This document shows, one piece after another, positions 43,052-55,500 of a stretch of 64,000 bases of DNA; positions within the stretch are counted from its first letter, which is position 1, and every line of letters starts with the position of its first letter. Source of the stretch: CAVQBJ01 sp963724405 (GTDB taxonomy: Bacteria > Actinomycetota > Thermoleophilia > Solirubrobacterales > Solirubrobacteraceae); assembly GCA_963724405.1 (NCBI GenBank), contig CAVRUQ010000012.1, positions 939,516 through 1,003,515 of the forward strand, in the 5' to 3' direction. The notes below the pieces were generated by a model. It worked only from the letters and a program-made list of their open reading frames with translations. It did no database searches and was not told the DNA's origin. The position numbers and the translations under genes are program-made.

Positions 43052-43504
43052 CTACGTCCCGCTGCCAGCGACAGCCGTGATCGTACAGAATTTGAACGGT
43101 ATTGGCCTGCCGGCCACGCGACCTCGACGGAGCTTTACTACAAATTCGGTAGTGCACTCGTTGTACCCACCGCCGGCACGGGGCGTTGACGTCGTACCGG
43201 CGTCGTACCCGAGTTCCTCCACATCTCGTGAGATGACAGTGTCTTGCCCGGGTTTACCGAGTGTCGCGATGACGGCCGCACGGGTGCTCCCCGCTCCGAG
43301 CACATCACCCGCGTCGATCGCTCGTGCCACGCTGATCCGCGCATTCGCCCGCTCCTGCACGCTGCCGTGAGATGAATTCCAGATGCGTCGGGCAGACGTC
43401 TGGTTCACCGACGCGCTTCGTCGGCTGGTCACCCAGGCGCCCCCACCAACGGCTAGCACGACTGCCACACCGAGCACGATGATCCATGTTGTCCTGCTCA
43501 CCAC
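43052..43504 (-). CDS. Membrane-anchored BamE-like small protein, candidate immunity protein
   Basis: The 150-residue protein has an N-terminal membrane anchor (TWIIVLGVAVVLAVGGGAWV) and an outer domain. The stretch DVLGAGSTRAAVIATLGKPG resembles the helix-loop of the BamE/SmpA/BLIP-like fold, and it ends FVVKLRRGRVAGRPIPFKF. Two Cys residues (YNEC and KFC) may pair outside. The GTG start shares one base with the stop (TAG) of the 4453-residue gene, so translation is coupled. That position is where immunity genes of polymorphic toxins usually lie, but immunity against a nuclease is usually cytoplasmic, so it may instead help export or block the toxin at the surface. Confidence 0.65.
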   Translation of the reverse strand: MVSRTTWIIVLGVAVVLAVGGGAWVTSRRSASVNQTSARRIWNSSHGSVQERANARISVARAIDAGDVLGAGSTRAAVIATLGKPGQDTVISRDVEELGYDAGTTSTPRAGGGYNECTTEFVVKLRRGRVAGRPIPFKFCTITAVAGSGT

Positions 43505-46500
43505 TATCCCGTCTTATCGTGTAGAGGTCCAAACGGCGTGAACAGGTCTCCTAGGAACAATGGCTGGCGTATCTGATCGATGATCACGAACTCAAAGAGG
43601 TCGGGGCTGATGCATGATCTGTCCGGCGCGATTCCGCGGGCCACCCATTGGTTGACGTAGGCGAGGTAGTCCGCATAGAAAGTGTCTGGATGGTAGGAGA
43701 TGTTCTGCTGCTCCGGCGTGAGCCCGTCGAATACTGAGGTGCCTTCCTTTGCGAGCGTTGATCGCAGGTACAGGCCATTGTAAAGGCTGTTGGGCGCGAA
43801 GTGGCAGAGGAACGCATCCTCGGCGGAGGCAGATGTGGCGGATGCGTTGACAGGTATGACGTGATGAGCGTCCCAGGCGCCAGGCGTCTTGGTGTACGGG
43901 TTGCCCATGACGCGTCTCAGGATCGCGTTTGGCGAGGACTTCAGTTCTCGGTACTGGTTGCGCGGATTTGTATGTGACAGGTACTGCCATCCCGCCCACT
44001 CGCTTGCACGCCGATCTTTAGTCGACGGGCAGTAGCCATCGGCCATCTGTTCGCCGTATACGTTGTCTGTGTGACTCGGATAGCCCGGCGCCTTTATCTT
44101 TATCTGCGCATGCAATCTATAGGGGCGCGGGCCATCGGTCGGAGGGGCACACATCGCCGTCACCTCGCCGAGCTCAAACGTTGTCACGAGACCGGCCAGG
44201 GTCACGGAGCTACCGTAGTCTTGAAACTTACCGGCGTCAGTCCGGAACTGCATCGTGACTGTCGTTGACACGGTGGCCGTGTCCGCGTTGGAAGGGAACG
44301 TCCCACACTGCAGCGTTACGGTGCCCGTCAGCCTACTGTTGGCGTAGACAAATGCAGCGTAATCCTCGGGCGTGGGCGTTGAGGACAGCGAATCAAAGTT
44401 GACGTCACAGGCGCCCGGCTCTGGGACGAACGGACGCGGCGTCGAGGTGTTCGATAGCAGCAGGCCCACTGTCAGGTCGCCGGTGCCGCTCGGTGTCTGT
44501 GGCGGCTGGCATGGCGTCCCGTCGGTATTGACGCACGCTGCGTGCCAGGGCCCGTAGAGCGGGAAGATCCCGTATCCGTCGGTCCCGTATCCGAGGACGG
44601 CGCGCGTGCGGCTCACGATTTCCGGATCGGGGACCACTGCCAGTCCCTGGGTGTCGGACGAGCCGGTCGCTACCTCGTGCAAGCCGGTGCCGTCCGTGTT
44701 GACGGCGTACACGCCGTTGGTGTCGGGCGCGTTGCTGCTCGCGGTCGCGGTGAAGTAGATCTGCTGCCCGTCGCTTGAATACGTCGGGTTGGCGATCGCG
44801 GAGAGGCCCGGGAGCGCGATGGTGGTCGGGTCTGCGCCGTCGGCGCTTGCGACCATGAGTTGCGCTTGCGGCGCGCCAGCCCCGCCGCTCACGTAGGCAA
44901 GCGAGCCTCCGTCTGGAGAATAGGCGGCGGAGTCTGAGCTGACCGCGCTCAGTATCAGCGGTTCAGGCAGCGAGCCCGGGGCCGCGCCGACCGTGTAGAG
45001 CTGGGTGTCCCCGTTGCTCATCGTGTTGGTATACGTGATCGTGGTTCCATCCGGGCCCCAGGTCGGCTGGCTTCCGGGGCCGATGATTCGCAGTCCGGTT
45101 CCGTCGTAGTTCATCACCACTATGTCGGCGGTGGCGTGGCCCGCACCGGGTCTGATCTCGGCCGCTATCGTCCGACCGTCGGCTGAGATGCTTGGGTGGA
45201 AGAAATGGCAGCCGGCCGGAAGGCTTGGCTGAGTCGTGCAGTCCATCAGTTCTTGGGGGTCGGTGCCGTCGGTGTTGGCCGCATAGAGGGCCGAGCCGTC
45301 TGCGTACACGAGCATCTGTGCGGCGCTCGCCGAGCCGTTGGGTTGGACTGTGGCGGTGAGAGGAGATGCCGCAACGGCGGAGCCCGACTCGTTGGTCGCG
45401 GTGACAACCACGCGGATGCGGTCGCCTACGTCCGATGACTCCAGGTCGTAGCTAGCGCCGGTGGCGCCGGCGACATCGGTACAGCCGCTCCCGTCTGCAG
45501 CGCACTGCTGCCACTGATACGTGCGGACGTCGTCCACGGTGAGCGGATCGATGTTGCTCCAGGCGCCGCCGTTGGTGACGACCGTCGCGCCGGGTTCCGG
45601 AACTCCGAGGATCGCGACTGTGGGGAGGGCGGCGTTCAGGGGCGCCGGTGCCGCCGCGACAGCCGTGGTGGGGTCGGAGGTGGCGAGCGTCGACGTTCCG
45701 GCGCTGGTCGCCGTCACCTGTACCTCGAGAGTTGCGCCGACATCGCCAACGTCGGGCGTGTACGTCGATCCGGTGGCGTCAGGTATCGCGGTGCAGCCAC
45801 TGTCGTCGGGGGGGCAGCTTAGCCACTGGTAGGCGAATGTGACTGGGGCGCTGGATGACCAACTGCCTGGGGTGGCGGTGAGTGTTTGGAGGTCGGCGGG
45901 CTGCCCGCTGATCGTGGGAGGTGCGGTGTTGAGGAGAGGGCCGGCCCCCTGGATGACAGGACTAGCGTGCGACGGCGAGGTAGCTGACGCGGTACCGGTC
46001 CCCGCGGTGACGACGACACGGATCGTGTGCCCGGTATCGGTCGCGGTGGTGGTATAGGTCGCGCCGGTCGCCCCGTAGATGCTGGTGCACTGAGCGCCGT
46101 TGACATCGCAGTCTTGCCACTGATACGCGAGCGGCACCGTGCCGTCGCCAGGCCAAATGCCGGGATCAGCGGCAAAGGGGTTCCCGACCACGGGCGTGCC
46201 GGTGATGACCGGTACCGGCGGTGGGCCGATGGTTGGAGTGACCGCCGTCGCTCTCGCGGGCGCACCATAGCCCGGTACCTGGATCGGTTGGCCGTCGGCG
46301 CGGAAGATGATTGTGGCCGTCGTGACTTCGACCTCCCCACCGATAGCGGCGGACGGGATGGCAAAGGACGGGTTGGCACCCTGCTGTGCCGTCACCCACT
46401 CCTGACCGCTGATGCTGAAGTAGCTGAAGGTGTACGTGGTGCTGCTCCGCACCGGCACGGTCTCATCGTTGATCGCTGGGGCAGCCGTGATCGTGGCACC

Positions 46501-49500
46501 CACGACGGCGGGGCCCTGATACGTCGGCGGCGCGATCCGTTCGCCGTCGTCCACTGCGGCCGTGGGTGCGGTCGTGAGCGTCGTGCTGCCGGCCGGGTTG
46601 CTCGCGGTGACGGTGAGCTCGATGTCGTATCCGAAGTCGCCGGGCTGGGTCGTGTACGTCCTCGCCGTGGCCCCGGGGATCGGAACACAGACGGGACCGC
46701 CGGTGATCGGGTCAGTCAGGTTCGGATCGCAGTCAAGCCACTGGAAGCTGTAGGCGTACGGGTCGTCGGCGAAGTTGTACTCGGCCTGTAGCTGCTGGCC
46801 GATGTAGGGGTTGTAGTTCGAGACACCACTGACGAGTTGGCCGCTGCCCCCGATCTCGGGCGCAAACAGCGCCGTGGGCAGCGGTGGCGGCTGCACTACC
46901 GATGTCGGGCTGCTGGCTTGGCTGGCGCTGCCGGCCCCGTTGGTCGCGGTGACGACGACCTCGATCGTCTGACCGACATCCTGCCTCGTGGGCCCGTAAC
47001 TCGGGCCCACACCCGCGCCGGCGATCGGCGTGCAGTTGGCGCCGGTGGCGTCGCAGTCCTCCCACTGGTAGGTGTAGGTCAGGGTGGGGCTTCCTGACCA
47101 GGTACCGGGGGTGGCGGTCAACGTGCCGCTGTCCTGCGGGATCCCTGCGATCGTCGGTGGCGCGGTGTTCGCCGGGGCTAGCGGAGAGGCGATCGGCGCC
47201 GAGGGCGGGGACAGCGCGGTGGCGCTGATGGCAGTGGCGCCGTTCTGGTAGGCCCATTGGATCGGGCTTGCGGTGGTCACCGCTACGCGGACGGCGTGGC
47301 CGATCGCCGACGCCTGGGGCGTGTAGTGGCCGGGGCCGTAGTAGCCGGTCTGGGCGGCCACGGTGCTGCAGCCGTTGCCCGCGGAGTCGCACAGCTCCCA
47401 CTGGTAGGTGTACGGACCAGGTGTATCGCCGGGGTATGAGTTGCCGCTCCACGTCCCGGGGTTGGCCGTGAGCTGGGAGCCAGCGACGACGGTCCCGGTG
47501 ACGCTCGGCAGCGTGCTGATGGTCGGAGCGATCCCTGCTACCTGCCGGGTTGAGGGGGAGGTGTCTGATGTGCTGCCGCCTGCGCTGGTCGCGGTGACGG
47601 TGACCTCGAGGTCCCAGCTGTCGTCGGTCGAGGTCGCCTGGTACGTCGAGCCGGTCGCGCCGGCGATCGGGGCGCAGTCGCCGGTGTATCTGGGCGAGCA
47701 GTCGCTCCACTGGTAGCTGAAGCTCGTCGGGTCGCCGTTCCAGCTGCCGGTGCTGGCGGTCAGGGTCTGCCCGTCCCGCGGCACGCCGCTGATCACCGGG
47801 GTGCTGTAGGCGGTCGGAGGCGCCGCTGCAGAGGTGACTTGGGCGACGGGGGTTGTCTGGGTGGCGCTGCCGAGCGCGTTGGTCGCGGTCTCGGTGACGG
47901 TGATGTAGGTGTCTTGGTCGGTGCTTTGCACGGTGTAGCTGCTGCCGATCGCCAGCTGCGTACAGAAGGAGCCCGGTTGCGCGCATCCGGTCCAGGTGTA
48001 GGTGATGCTCATCGGCGTGCTGCCCTGCCAGCCCGTGGCGGTGAGCGTGTCGCCGACCTGTGCGTCGGCCTCGTTGAGCATGAGTCCCGCCGGCGCGGCC
48101 GGAGGGGCGTCAGCGATCACGGCGGAGGTTCCCGCTTCGGTGGTGGTGCTACCGAACTGGTTGGTGTAGGTGACCTCGGCGGTGATCGTGTCCCCGACGT
48201 CCGTCTCGCTCACGCTGTACGTGCTGCCGGTCGCGCCGGGTATGTCGCTGCACTGCTGACCGCTGGCGTCGCAGTCTTGCCATTGATAAGCGGTGCTGAT
48301 CGGTCCCTCCCCGTTCGCGCCGGACCCCTGCAGGCTCAGCAGCGCGCCGGGCACTGTGCCGCCGGTCACGGACAGACCAGAGCCCGGCGCTGGGAGGGCC
48401 GGCGGTCCGCCGGCCACGACGCCACTCGCGCCCGACGTTGCGGCGGCGGTCCCCCATTGGCTGGAGACGGTGTCGGTGACCGCGAGCGTGGAGCCCAGGT
48501 CTGCGTCGCTGACGGTGTAGGTGTTCGACGTGGCATCTGCAATCGTCGAGCAGTTGGTCGCGTTGGCGTCGCAGCGCTCCCACTGCCAGCTGTCGGCCAG
48601 GGTGCCGTCCCCCGACCAGGTGCCGGGGCCGGCGGTCAGTGTCTGCCCGTCAAGGGGGCTGGCCGGGACGCTCGGTGGCGCGGTGCTCGTGGGCGGCTGC
48701 CCGGTGGTCGCGGGAGGGGCCGCCACGGGGTTGCGGGTGGACGCGGTAGCGGTCGCGGTCCCGACGGCGTTGGTCGCGGTGACCACGACCGACAGGATTG
48801 ATCCGACATCGCTGTCGGTCGCGGTGTAGGTTGAGTTGGTCGCGCCTGGGATGTCCTGGCAGTTGGTGCCGAGGCCGCCGCAGTCCTGCCATTGGTAGGA
48901 GATCGTGATCGGCGCCGTTCCGTTCCACTGACCCGCGGTGACCGACAGCTGCTGCCCGTCCGTCGTCTGCCCGGAGAGCACGGGCTGGTGCTGCAGCACG
49001 GGTTGCGAGGGTGGGGGAGCGACGACGACCGTGGGGTCTGACTCGGCGTAGCCGGTTGCGATCGGCTGCGCGCCGCTGGTCACCGTCGCGCTGACTTCGA
49101 CGCGAAGGGTCGATCCGATGTCTGCGGCGACGGGCGTGTACGTCGGGTCGGTGTTCCATGCGCCCTGGCCGCTGACGATCGAGACGCAGGATTGACCGTG
49201 CGTGTCGCAGCGCTGCCATTCATACGCGTACTGCGGGGTCGCCGGCGCAGTCCAAGTCCCGGTGCTGGCCGTTAGCGTCTGGCCCTGCTGCGCGGTGCCG
49301 CTGATCGTAGGGATGGCGGAGTTGGTGAGATCGGCGCTGCCGACCGGGCCGACGGCCGCCGAATACGCACTTGAGGTCCCTGATTGGTTGGTCGCAGTGA
49401 CCACTACGAGAAGGGTCGCGCCGACGTCGGCGGGGGCCGGTGTGTAGGTGTTGTTCGTGGCTCCACCGATCGGTGCGCAGACGCTGCCGGTCGGGTCGCA

Positions 49501-52500
49501 GGTGTCCCACTGATAGGTGTATGAGCTGGCGTCGGCCCCAGCCCAGCTTCCCGGGTCGGCAGTGAGTGTCGAGCCGGCCTGCGCGCCGCCGCTGATCGTG
49601 GGCGGGGAGCTGATGGTCGGCGCGCTTGTTGGCGCGATTGGCTGGGTCGCTGTGGCGGTGGCGCTCAGGGATCCGTTGGCGTCGGTCGCCGTCACGTCGA
49701 CCGCCAGCGTCGTGGCGACATCGCTGTCCTTGGGGACGTAGGTCTGACCGGTCGCGCCGTCGATCGGCGCGCAGGTTTCGCCCAGTGCGTCGCAGGACTC
49801 CCACTGGTAGGTGTAGGAGATGGGCCCGCTTCCGGCCCACGTGCCGGGGTTCGCGGTCAACGTCTGGCCGTCTTGTGGGGTGCCGGTGATCGACGGCGGC
49901 GTGGTTTCGCTTACGGTGGCGGCGGGCGCGATGACGGCGCTGGGGGGCGTGGTCGCGTTGACCGACGCAACCGTGTTGCTGGCGGTGATAACGGCGACGA
50001 CCGTACGCCCGATATCGGACGCCGAGGGCGTGTAGCTGACGTCCGTGGCGCCGGCGATGTTGCTGCAGTTGTTTCCATTCGCATCGCAGCTCTGCCACTG
50101 CACGGCGTAGCCAAGGTTGGTGCCGGTCCAGCTTCCCGTCTCCACGCCGAGCGGTTGTCCGGCCTGAGCGGTCCCCAGGATCGTTGGGCCCGAGACCAGC
50201 GCCGGCGGAGTAGGCGCGATCACGGCGCTCGGTCCGGACACCGCCTCGCTGGTGCCGCTCGGGTCGGTCGCGGTAACGACCACGACGAGCGTCGTGCCGA
50301 CGTCGGCGTCGCCCGTCGTGTAGGTCTGGTTGGTCTGTCCCGATAGCGGTGTGCAGTTGTTGCCGGTCGCGTCGCAGCTCTCCCACTGGTAGGTGTAGGC
50401 GATGGTGCCCGTGCTCGCCCAGGAGCCGGGGTCGGCGCTGAGGGTCTGGTCGTCCAGCGCGGCGCCGGTGACGCTCGGCGCCTGTTGCAGGACTGGGCCG
50501 TCGGCGCTGCCGCCGAGCACCGAGGCTCCCATGCTCGCCGTCGCGCTGCTGGAGCCGCTGCCGTTGCTCGCGGTGACGATGACGGCCAGCGTGCTTGCGC
50601 CATCGCTGCCTTGGACGGTGTAGGAGGGGCCGGTGGCGCCGGGGATCGCTACGCATGTCGTTGCGGTGAGATCGCAGTCCTCCCACTGGTAGGCGAAGGA
50701 CAGCTGCCCTTGACTGACCCATGTGCCGGTAGTCGCGCTGACCGCGTCGCCGACCTGCGCGACACCGCTGATCGCAGGCGGCAACTGGTTCACTGGTGCC
50801 GCTTCGGTCACGACAGGGGTGGCGGGCGACGTCGCGCTGGCGGAGCCTGCGGCGTTCGTAGCCGTGACGGTGACGGCAAGCGTGTTGCCGACATCACCGG
50901 CCGTGGGCTGATAGCTCTCGGCGACCGCGCCAGTGATCGGGACGCAAGACTGGCCCTGCGCGTCACAGCTGAGCCACTGATACGTGTAGGTCAGCGGGAC
51001 GGTCGTGCTCCACGCCCCTGAAGTCGCATACAGCGTGCCCCCGGCCTGAGCCGTGCCCAGCGCCGACGGAGGGATGCTCGAGGTCGGCGGGGTCACGAGC
51101 TCGGCGGCCGCGACGGTCGCGCTGGCGTAGGAGACGGCGGAGAGAGATCCGACCGCGTTGGTTGCCGTCACTGCAACGCTCAGCGTGTCTCCGATGTCTG
51201 CGTTCGTCGGGGTGTAGGTCTGCGCGGTCGCTCCGGCGATTGCCGCGCACGTAACGCCAAGCGGGTCGCAGCTCTCCCACTGATATGCGAACGTCGGCGT
51301 GGAACCCGACCAGATTCCCGCGGATGCACTCAGTGACCGCCCGACGACGGGAGCGCCCGAGATCGTTGGCGCGCCAGTGTTCGCGAGCGGCACCCCCGCC
51401 ACCACGCCCGACGGTCCGCTCGTGACCGACGTGCTCGCGACGTCGTTGGTCGCCGTCACCACGACCCGGAGCGTGTCGCCGATATCGGTCGAGCTCAACG
51501 TGTACGCGGCGAGAACCGCGCCGGAAACGGTCGCGCAGTTGGCGCCCGCCGCGTCGCACCGCTCCCATTGGTATCCGTAGGTGATCGGCTGATGGCCCGA
51601 CCACGACCCAGTGCTCACGGACAATGACTGCCCGTCCTGAGTGGTGCCCGAGATCACCGGCGCCGCGGAGTTGCCCGGCGGCTGTCCTGAGACGCTTGCG
51701 GTGACGGCCGAGGACGCGCTGACCGAGCCCAGATCATTGCTCGCGGTGACCACCACGGCCACCGTCAAACCGACGTCCGAGTCTGCGAGCTGGTAGGTCG
51801 AGCCGGTCGCGCCTGGAATGTCGCTGCACAAGCCGTCCGCGGTGCAGTCCTGCCACTGATAGGAGTAGGACAAAGGCGCCGCGCCCGACCACGATCCCGT
51901 CGAGGCAGTGAGGGTCTCGCCGTCCTGCGCGGTTCCGGAGATCGCTGGCGGCACGCTGTTCGACGGAGACAGGCCGGCCACGATGGCGGTGGGTGCGGAC
52001 CCCTGCGATACGGACCCGGAGGCGTTAGACGCGGTCACGATGACCGCTACGGTGTGACCCACGTCGGTGTCGCCCAGCGTGTACGACGAGCTTGTCGCGC
52101 CCGCGATCGCCACGCAGCCGGTGCCGCTGGCGTCGCAGTCCTCCCACTGATACGCGTAGGACAGCGGCGCGCTTCCGGTCCACGACCCCGTACTTGCGGT
52201 CAACGTCTGGCCGTCCTGCGCCAACCCCGAGACGGCCGGAGGTGTCGTGTTCGCCGGAGCGATCCCGCCAATGACGCCCGTCGCGTTCGAACTCGCGGTG
52301 GCAGCCCCCGCCGCGTTGCTCGCCGTCACGGCCACGAGCAAGGTCTTTCCGACGTCCCCTGGACCGAGCGTGTACGTCGACGAGGTCGCTCCCGAGATGT
52401 TCGCGCAGTTCGTGCCGGCGCTCTCGCAGGACTCCCACTGGTAGCTGTACGACAGCGGTCCCGTTCCGGTCCACGTCCCGGCGCTCGCCGTAAGGGTCTG

Positions 52501-55500
52501 ACCGTCGACGGCTGCACCGCTGATCGTCGGCGGGGTGCTGATCGCCGGAGCGACGGCGGTGACCACGGTCGTAGTCGACGAGCTGCTCGAGGTCGACCCT
52601 GCGGCGTTCGTTGCGGTGAGCACGACGCGTAGGGTCGTGCCGACGTCGCCGGGGCCGAGCAGGTACGTGGCGCCGGTCTGTCCGGGCACGCTTGCGCAAC
52701 TCGTGCCGCTGCTGGTGCACGACTGCCACTGGTAGCTGTAGCTGAGCGGCGGGGTGCCGTCCCACGACCCAGCGCTAGCGGTCAGAGTGTCGCCGTCCTG
52801 CGGGGTGCCGGTGATCGAGGGCGCTGTCGTGTTTGTCGGCGCGAGCGCCGCGACGACCGGCGTGGCTGCGGACGGCGCGGCGGCGGGTCCGGCCGCGTTG
52901 CTGGCCGTGACGATCACCCGCAGCGTGCTGCCGACGTTCGCCGGGGCCACTGCAAACGTGGAGGAGGTGGCACCAGCGATGTTTGAGCAGCCGTCGCCCG
53001 TGCCGTTGCACGACTGCCACTGATAGGCATACGAGAGCGGAGCGGTCCCCGTCCACGTGCCCGTGCTCGCCGTCAGCGTCTGGCCATCCTGCGCGACACC
53101 GGCGATCGCGGGAGCGCTGGTGTTCGCCGGCGCGGCGGCTGCGACCACGCTCGTCACCGGTGAGGTGGCGCTTGACGATCCCGCCGCGTTGCTCGCCGTG
53201 ATGACGACGCGGACGGTGTCACCGACGTCCGTCGCGCCAAGCGTGTAGGTGGAGGAGGTCGCGCCGGCGATGCTTGTGCAGTTGTGCCCCGAGCCGTCGC
53301 AGGACTGCCACTGATAGCTGTAGGTGAGTGTGGGGGTGCCCGACCAGGTCCCGCGCTGTGCGGTCAGCGTCTGCCCGTCCGTCGCGACACCCGAAGCCGA
53401 CGGAAGCGCGGTGTTTGCTGGTGCGAGCGCCACCACGACGCCGCTCACAAGCGACGTCGCGGCCGCGGAGCCGGCCGTATTGCTCGCGGTCACGATCACC
53501 CGCAAGGTGGTTCCGACGTCGCTGGGCTGCAGGGTGTAGCTGTTGGAGGTCGCTCCGGACACGTTGACGCAGCTCGCGCCGCTGCTGTCACAGCTCTGCC
53601 ACTGGTAGGTGTACGTGATCGTCGGGGTGCCCGCCCACGACCCGGTGCTCGCGCTGAGCGTCTGCCCGTCGGTCGCGTTGCCCGAGATCACCGGCAGCGC
53701 CGTGTTCGACGGCTCGGCGGCCGCCGTCACGCCGGTCGCCGCCGATGTGCCAGATGCGGAGCCGGCGGCGTTGGTGGCCGTTACGACCACCCGGATCGTG
53801 GCGCCGACGTTGCCCCACACCAGGAGGTAGCTCGAGCCGGTCGCGCCCGTGATGTTCGCGCAACCCGCGCCCGACGCGTTGCAGGACTCCCACTGGTAGG
53901 TGTAGGTCAGCGGCGGTGTTCCCGACCAGGTGCCCGCGCTGGCGCTCAGGGTCTGCCCGTCGGTTGGCGTGCCCGAGATCGCCGGCAGCCCGGTGTTGGC
54001 CGGTGGCCGTGCCGCGACGACGCTCGTCACCGCCGAGGTTGCCGAGGACGCACCGGCCGCGTTGGTCGCCGTCACGATCACGCGCAGGGTCGTCGCGACA
54101 TCGCTCGGCGACAGTGTGTAGGTGCTTGACGTTTGTCCCGCGTCGTTGGTACACGCGGCCCCCACGCTGGTGCAGCTCTGCCATTGATACGCGTAGGTCA
54201 ACGGCGGCGTGCCCGACCACGACCCGGTTGCCGCCGTCAGCGTCTGGCCGTCAGTCGCCGTGCCGGCGATTTGCGGCAGCGCGGTGTTCGACGGCGCCAG
54301 CGGCGCAATGACCGCGCTCGCGGCCGAGGTCGCAGACGCAGCTCCCGCAGCGTTGGTGGCCGTCACGATCACACGCAGCGTGCTGCCGACATCGCTTGCA
54401 TGCAGCGCGTAGCTGTTCGAGGTCGCGCCGGGCGCGTTGGTGCAGCCGCTGCCGCTGGAGTTGCAGCTCTGCCACTGATACGCGTAAGTGATCGTCGGGG
54501 TGCCCGACCACGACCCGGTGCTCGCGGTCAAGGTCTGCCCGTCGGTGGTGGTGCCCGAGATCGCCGGCAGCACGGTGTTCACCGGGACCGCGGCAGCCAC
54601 CACACCGGTCGCCGCCGAGCTGGCCGGCGCCGACCCGGCCGGGTTGGTCGCGGTCACGACGACGCGGAGCGTGGCGCCCACGTTGCCGGACGCCACCGTG
54701 TAGCTCGCGCTCGTGGCCCCCGTGATGTTCGAGCAGCTCGCCCCGGTGCTGTTGCAGGACTCCCACTGATACGTGTAGGTCAGCGGCGCGGTCCCCGACC
54801 ACGAGCCGGTGCTCGCGCTCAATGTCTGACCGTCCTTCGCCGTGCCCGCGATCACCGGCAGCGCCGTGTTCGACGGCGCCACGGCGCTGACCGTGGCGGT
54901 TGCCGCCGAGCTCGCCGGCGTGGTCCCGGCCGCGTTGGTGGCGCTGACCACGGCCCGGATCGTGCTGCCGACGTCCCCGGAGCCCAGCGCGTAGGTCGAG
55001 CTCGTCGCGCCGGACACGTTGGCGCAGGTGGCGCCGCTGGTGTTGCAGCGCTGCCATTGATACGCGTAGGTGATCGGCGGGGTGCCCGTCCACGTGCCCG
55101 TGCTCGCCGACAACGACTGCCCGGCCTGCGCCGTCCCGGTGATTGCGGGCAGCACCGTGTTCGTGGGTGCCGCCGCGACCACGACTGGCGTCCTCGCAGA
55201 CGTCGCGGTTGCCGACCCGACAGAGTTCTTCGCCGTCACGATCACCTGCAGGGTGTTCCCGACGTTGCCCGACAGCACCGTGTAGTTCGCGCCGGTCGCC
55301 CCCGAGATGTTCGCGCAGCTCCCGCCCGTGCTGTTGCACGTCTGCCACTGATACGTGTAGGTGATCGTGGCCGTCCCCGCCCACGTCCCGCTACTCGACG
55401 TCAGGACCTGCCCGTCCTTCGCGGTCCCAGAGATCACCGGCAGCGCCGTGTTCACCGGCGCGCCGGTCGTCACCGTCGCGGTCGCCGCGGACGTCGCGCT

